A program made the translations under genes and the position numbers. Positions 62,024 through 64,000 of a DNA stretch of 64,000 nt are shown one piece after another. The notes beneath the pieces were generated by a model, which was given only the letters and a program-made list of their open reading frames with translations, searched no databases and was not told the origin of the DNA. The DNA is from Brevipalpus yothersi (lineage: Eukaryota > Arthropoda > Arachnida > Trombidiformes > Tenuipalpidae): the NCBI GenBank assembly GCA_003956705.1, contig QZCP01000143.1, positions 1-64,000 on the forward strand. Reading direction: 5' to 3'. Position 1 is the first letter of the stretch. Each line of letters opens with the position of its first letter.

Positions 62024-63008
62024 CTAACTGCAAACATCTGTGTAGCCACCTTGATCCATTATTTCATTGATCCACTGTCTCCAAAAAGATACCCTCACAA
62101 AAAAAGCTTCATCTCTAGGGATGAAAAAACGGTTTACAATATCTGGTCTAGAAATTATCATCAACCACTCACTTGCAATACAGCGAACCAGCTGACGTTA
62201 GTCCTATAAGCATATCTCCAGATTTTCTTTCATTTTTCCAAACAGCAGGCCCTCCTGAGTCCCCATAGCATGTACCTCTGTGTTCACTAGAGGTACAAAA
62301 AAATTTGATGCTTATAAAACGAGACTGTTGGCTACAATAGTCATCTGGTAACAATTTGACATCAGCTTTCATCAGAGTGAAAGGTTTCCTTCCTGGCGGT
62401 ACCCGTGAACCCTTTTGTGGATAGACTTGGGCGTATCCCCAGCCAGCAACAGTTATACTCTTCTTTGGATCTAATTCATGATCTAATTTAATCATGTTGA
62501 TTTTTCTGAATTTGTATGGCTCCTGGTCCAAGGGAATCGGGTCTCTCAATTTCAAGAGGGCAATGTCTGCATTTTTGTCTCTTGGACAAAAGTATTTCTC
62601 AACTGAATACTTCCTTCCATTTTTCAGTCCCGATACTTTGTTGTCATAATTTGGGGTCACATAAAGATGTCCAGTGCCAGAACCTCTTCTAGTCACATGC
62701 TTAACTGTGAGAATCCAATATGGAGCTAAAATCACGCCAGCACCGTAATAATCCATCGGATTACTGCTATGGCTAATAGCTGTAATGTAAGGGAATTCAC
62801 CTTTATAAGCCTTTTCGCCATTAAGAATTTTTGATCCAGGGGGAGGATCTTCTCTAGAATGCTGAGTGGAGGATTCTCCAGTTGAGTGCTTTGATCGGCT
62901 TATATTATCATGTTTTTTGGTCTGAGAGCAAAACAAAGATGGAAGATTGAAACAAAACACAATATATATTTCCAGATACAAATCCATTTCTTTTGCTTTG
63001 GTTTTCAT
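62024..63008 (-). CDS. Secreted S1-family serine protease, copy 2
   Basis: Two exons, 63008-62173 and 62114-62024, give 308 aa with the same splice site as copy 1. Signal segment IVFCFNLPSLFCS, activation site ILNGEKAY, triad WILTVKHV (His), NADIALLKL (Asp), GDSGGPAVW (Ser). The C-terminal exon gives VRVSFWRQWIN and runs a few residues longer (ends DVCS). It is closely similar to copy 1 across exons, intron and both flanks, so it is a recent tandem duplicate. Differences cluster around His57 (AEHVTWIGSG versus VKHVTRRGSG) and in surface loops. The start differs: copy 2 uses an ATG (MKTKAKEMD) whose counterpart in copy 1 leads to an early stop. Confidence 0.88.
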
Positions 63009-63564
63009 ATTAACGTAGCTGATTTTGCCTCTCCGAATTATGAAAATATTCTGTTACTGCTCAAATTTGAGCTCATCATGCTTTCTCAGTATCGAATGTT
63101 CTTTGGTTGAAAATAAATCAGGTTAACGATGTTACCTTTTTCTTCTTCCAAGAGGAGTATATCTGCGAAAAATCTTCTATCCTAAGGGAGAAAATTTGAC
63201 GATACTCCGCAAAGTATCAGTAATCATCAATGAGAGATTATTACCATTCAATTAAATGAACACTCATTCATTCAATTTGAAAGAAGCTAGTTGCTTGATC
63301 GATATTTCTGAAATCATTTTTCTAGCTTGGAGGAATAATTCTTGTGAAAGTTTGTCGAAAAGATATTTGATACTCATGCCGAGAAAAAGTTCATGAGGCT
63401 TGAATCTGACGAGAGTAATACAACTTTTCCACCATCTGAAAAAAATGAAATTCGTGGAATGAAATAATAATGAATAAAATGAAGTTGAATGAAAATGTGT
63501 TGTATCCATAAATTATGTGGAATAATCTAAAGCAGGACTAGGAAATCAAGAGGAAAAATAGCAA
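63009..63564. other. Upstream of protease copy 2; start region of repeat protein gene
   Basis: Between a minus- and a plus-strand gene. An open minus-strand stretch preceded by a good acceptor (about 63437-63264, containing KPHELFLGMSIKY) may be an exon or old transposon remnant, but no partner exon was found. Confidence 0.45.
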
Positions 63565-64000
63565 ATGAATTACAGAAAGCTGATACTCATTGTGTTCACT
63601 TCTCAACTATCATCACTACTTTGTTCTTCAGCTAAAGAGCAAATGAGTTCAAGTAAATCAATGAGCTCAACCGAAGCAAGCTCTGCTCACCATTACAAGA
63701 AGGATATACCACCATCAACAACATCATCAGGATCAGAGATTTCCCATGCTAAGGAGCATATGAATTCAAGTAGAATGGTGAGCTCAACGGAAGCGAGCTC
63801 TATTAGCCATTCCAAGAAAGATATACCATCAACATCAACACCAACAACAAGATCAGAAACTCTTCAAACTAAGGAACAAATGAATTCCAGTAGACCAGTA
63901 AGTTCAAGCACAGAAGCTAGCTCTACTCATCATTCCAAGAAAGATATATCACCAACACCACCACCAGGATCAGAACTTCATCAAGCTAAGGAACATATGA
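63565..64000 (+). CDS. Secreted Ser/Thr-rich tandem-repeat protein, 3' truncated by window edge
   Basis: ATG at 63565 opens a frame that runs without a stop to the window end (145 codons visible). Residues 1-22 form a signal peptide (KLILIVFTSQLSSLLCSS). Then a unit of about 39-40 residues repeats three times and starts a fourth. Each begins AKEQM or AKEHM (TKEQM in the third), continues with an SS(R/K)..SSTEASS-type core, then H(S/Y)KKDI and a Pro/Thr/Ser-rich linker with GSE or RSE. Many Ser/Thr suggest O-glycosylation, a mucin-like secreted protein. The family is unknown. The leader resembles that of the neighbouring proteases in style, and a protease domain beyond the edge cannot be excluded. 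Confidence 0.75.
   Translation, partial: MNYRKLILIVFTSQLSSLLCSSAKEQMSSSKSMSSTEASSAHHYKKDIPPSTTSSGSEISHAKEHMNSSRMVSSTEASSISHSKKDIPSTSTPTTRSETLQTKEQMNSSRPVSSSTEASSTHHSKKDISPTPPPGSELHQAKEHM

Larger units (their letters stand above)
59555..63160. repeat. Tandem segmental duplication carrying the protease genes
   Basis: The segment about 59555-61170 recurs in the same orientation at about 61590-63160, offset about 2.05 kb in the coding part. Shared stretches include downstream flank (GGGGAGTTT..., TAGACGGCTTTGGATAAAAA), both exons, the intron and upstream flank (TTCTTCCAAGAGGAGTA). Confidence 0.9.

Noticed and set aside
63264..63509. Minus-strand frame preceded by a good acceptor
   Set aside because: No upstream donor or family match; could be a transposon remnant but not supportable as a gene.

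Overview
This window is nuclear DNA of a small-genome arthropod, most likely a mite. That placement is inference. It rests on AT-rich sequence, very short GT-AG introns (roughly 50-150 bp in most genes), tightly packed genes on both strands, many (GA)n/(CT)n tracts, and a tandem pair of secreted S1 proteases with unusual disulfides of the kind expanded in mites. No bacterial signals (operators, Shine-Dalgarno sites, CRISPR) are present. Nothing here fixes the species.

Layout. 0-3 kb: no recognisable gene. 2.9-3.9 kb (-): four-exon secreted cysteine-rich protein. 4.5-7.1 kb (-): eight-exon DEAH-box helicase of the DHX33 type. 8.5-13.2 kb (-): fourteen-exon SLC6 transporter with the monoamine-type aspartate in TM1. 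13.2-15.4 kb: a (GA)n block containing a 98-base assembly gap. 15.4-20.5 kb: a compact cluster of four genes with nuclear or RNA roles: BOD1-like (-) and SNAPC5-like (-), only 20 bp apart, then CCDC174-like (+) and a protein with the TOX4 C-terminal cysteine module but no HMG box (-). 22.6-23.2 kb (+): an unrecognised basic protein. 24.1-25.9 kb (-): Rab GDI.

26.3-31.9 kb (-): a non-LTR retrotransposon with an odd plan. The endonuclease/reverse transcriptase ORF comes first. A gag-like ORF follows 2 nt after its stop, a coiled-coil ORF is nested in a different frame of that gag-like ORF, and a short zinc-finger-like ORF overlaps its end. This order is the reverse of the usual ORF1-ORF2 plan.

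33.6-50.9 kb (+): one long gene whose seven exons join in phase into an HSPA12-type HSP70 with an N-terminal extension of about 560 residues. Its 5.1-kb and 6.8-kb introns are full of CT tracts.

52.2-58.2 kb (-): a decayed Ty3/gypsy element with a tRNA-Ser primer binding site, frameshifted gag, truncated pol and an integrase split by about 1.6 kb of foreign DNA. The insert carries, on the opposite strand, a REXO4-like DEDDh exonuclease ORF with its catalytic residues intact but no ATG. A second insert (56.2-57.3 kb) looks like a solo LTR plus flanking sequence.

59.3-63.2 kb: two tandemly duplicated secreted S1-type proteases (-) with an inverted copy of the downstream flank between them. 63.6 kb to the window end (+): the start of a secreted Ser/Thr-rich repeat protein that runs off the edge.

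The most unusual items are the reversed, overlapping LINE, the exonuclease inside a gypsy integrase, the SNAPC5/BOD1 near-dicistron, the HMG-less TOX4-like protein and the extended HSPA12. All exon joins below were worked out by hand from GT-AG sites and reading phase. Homology calls are from recognition, not database search.
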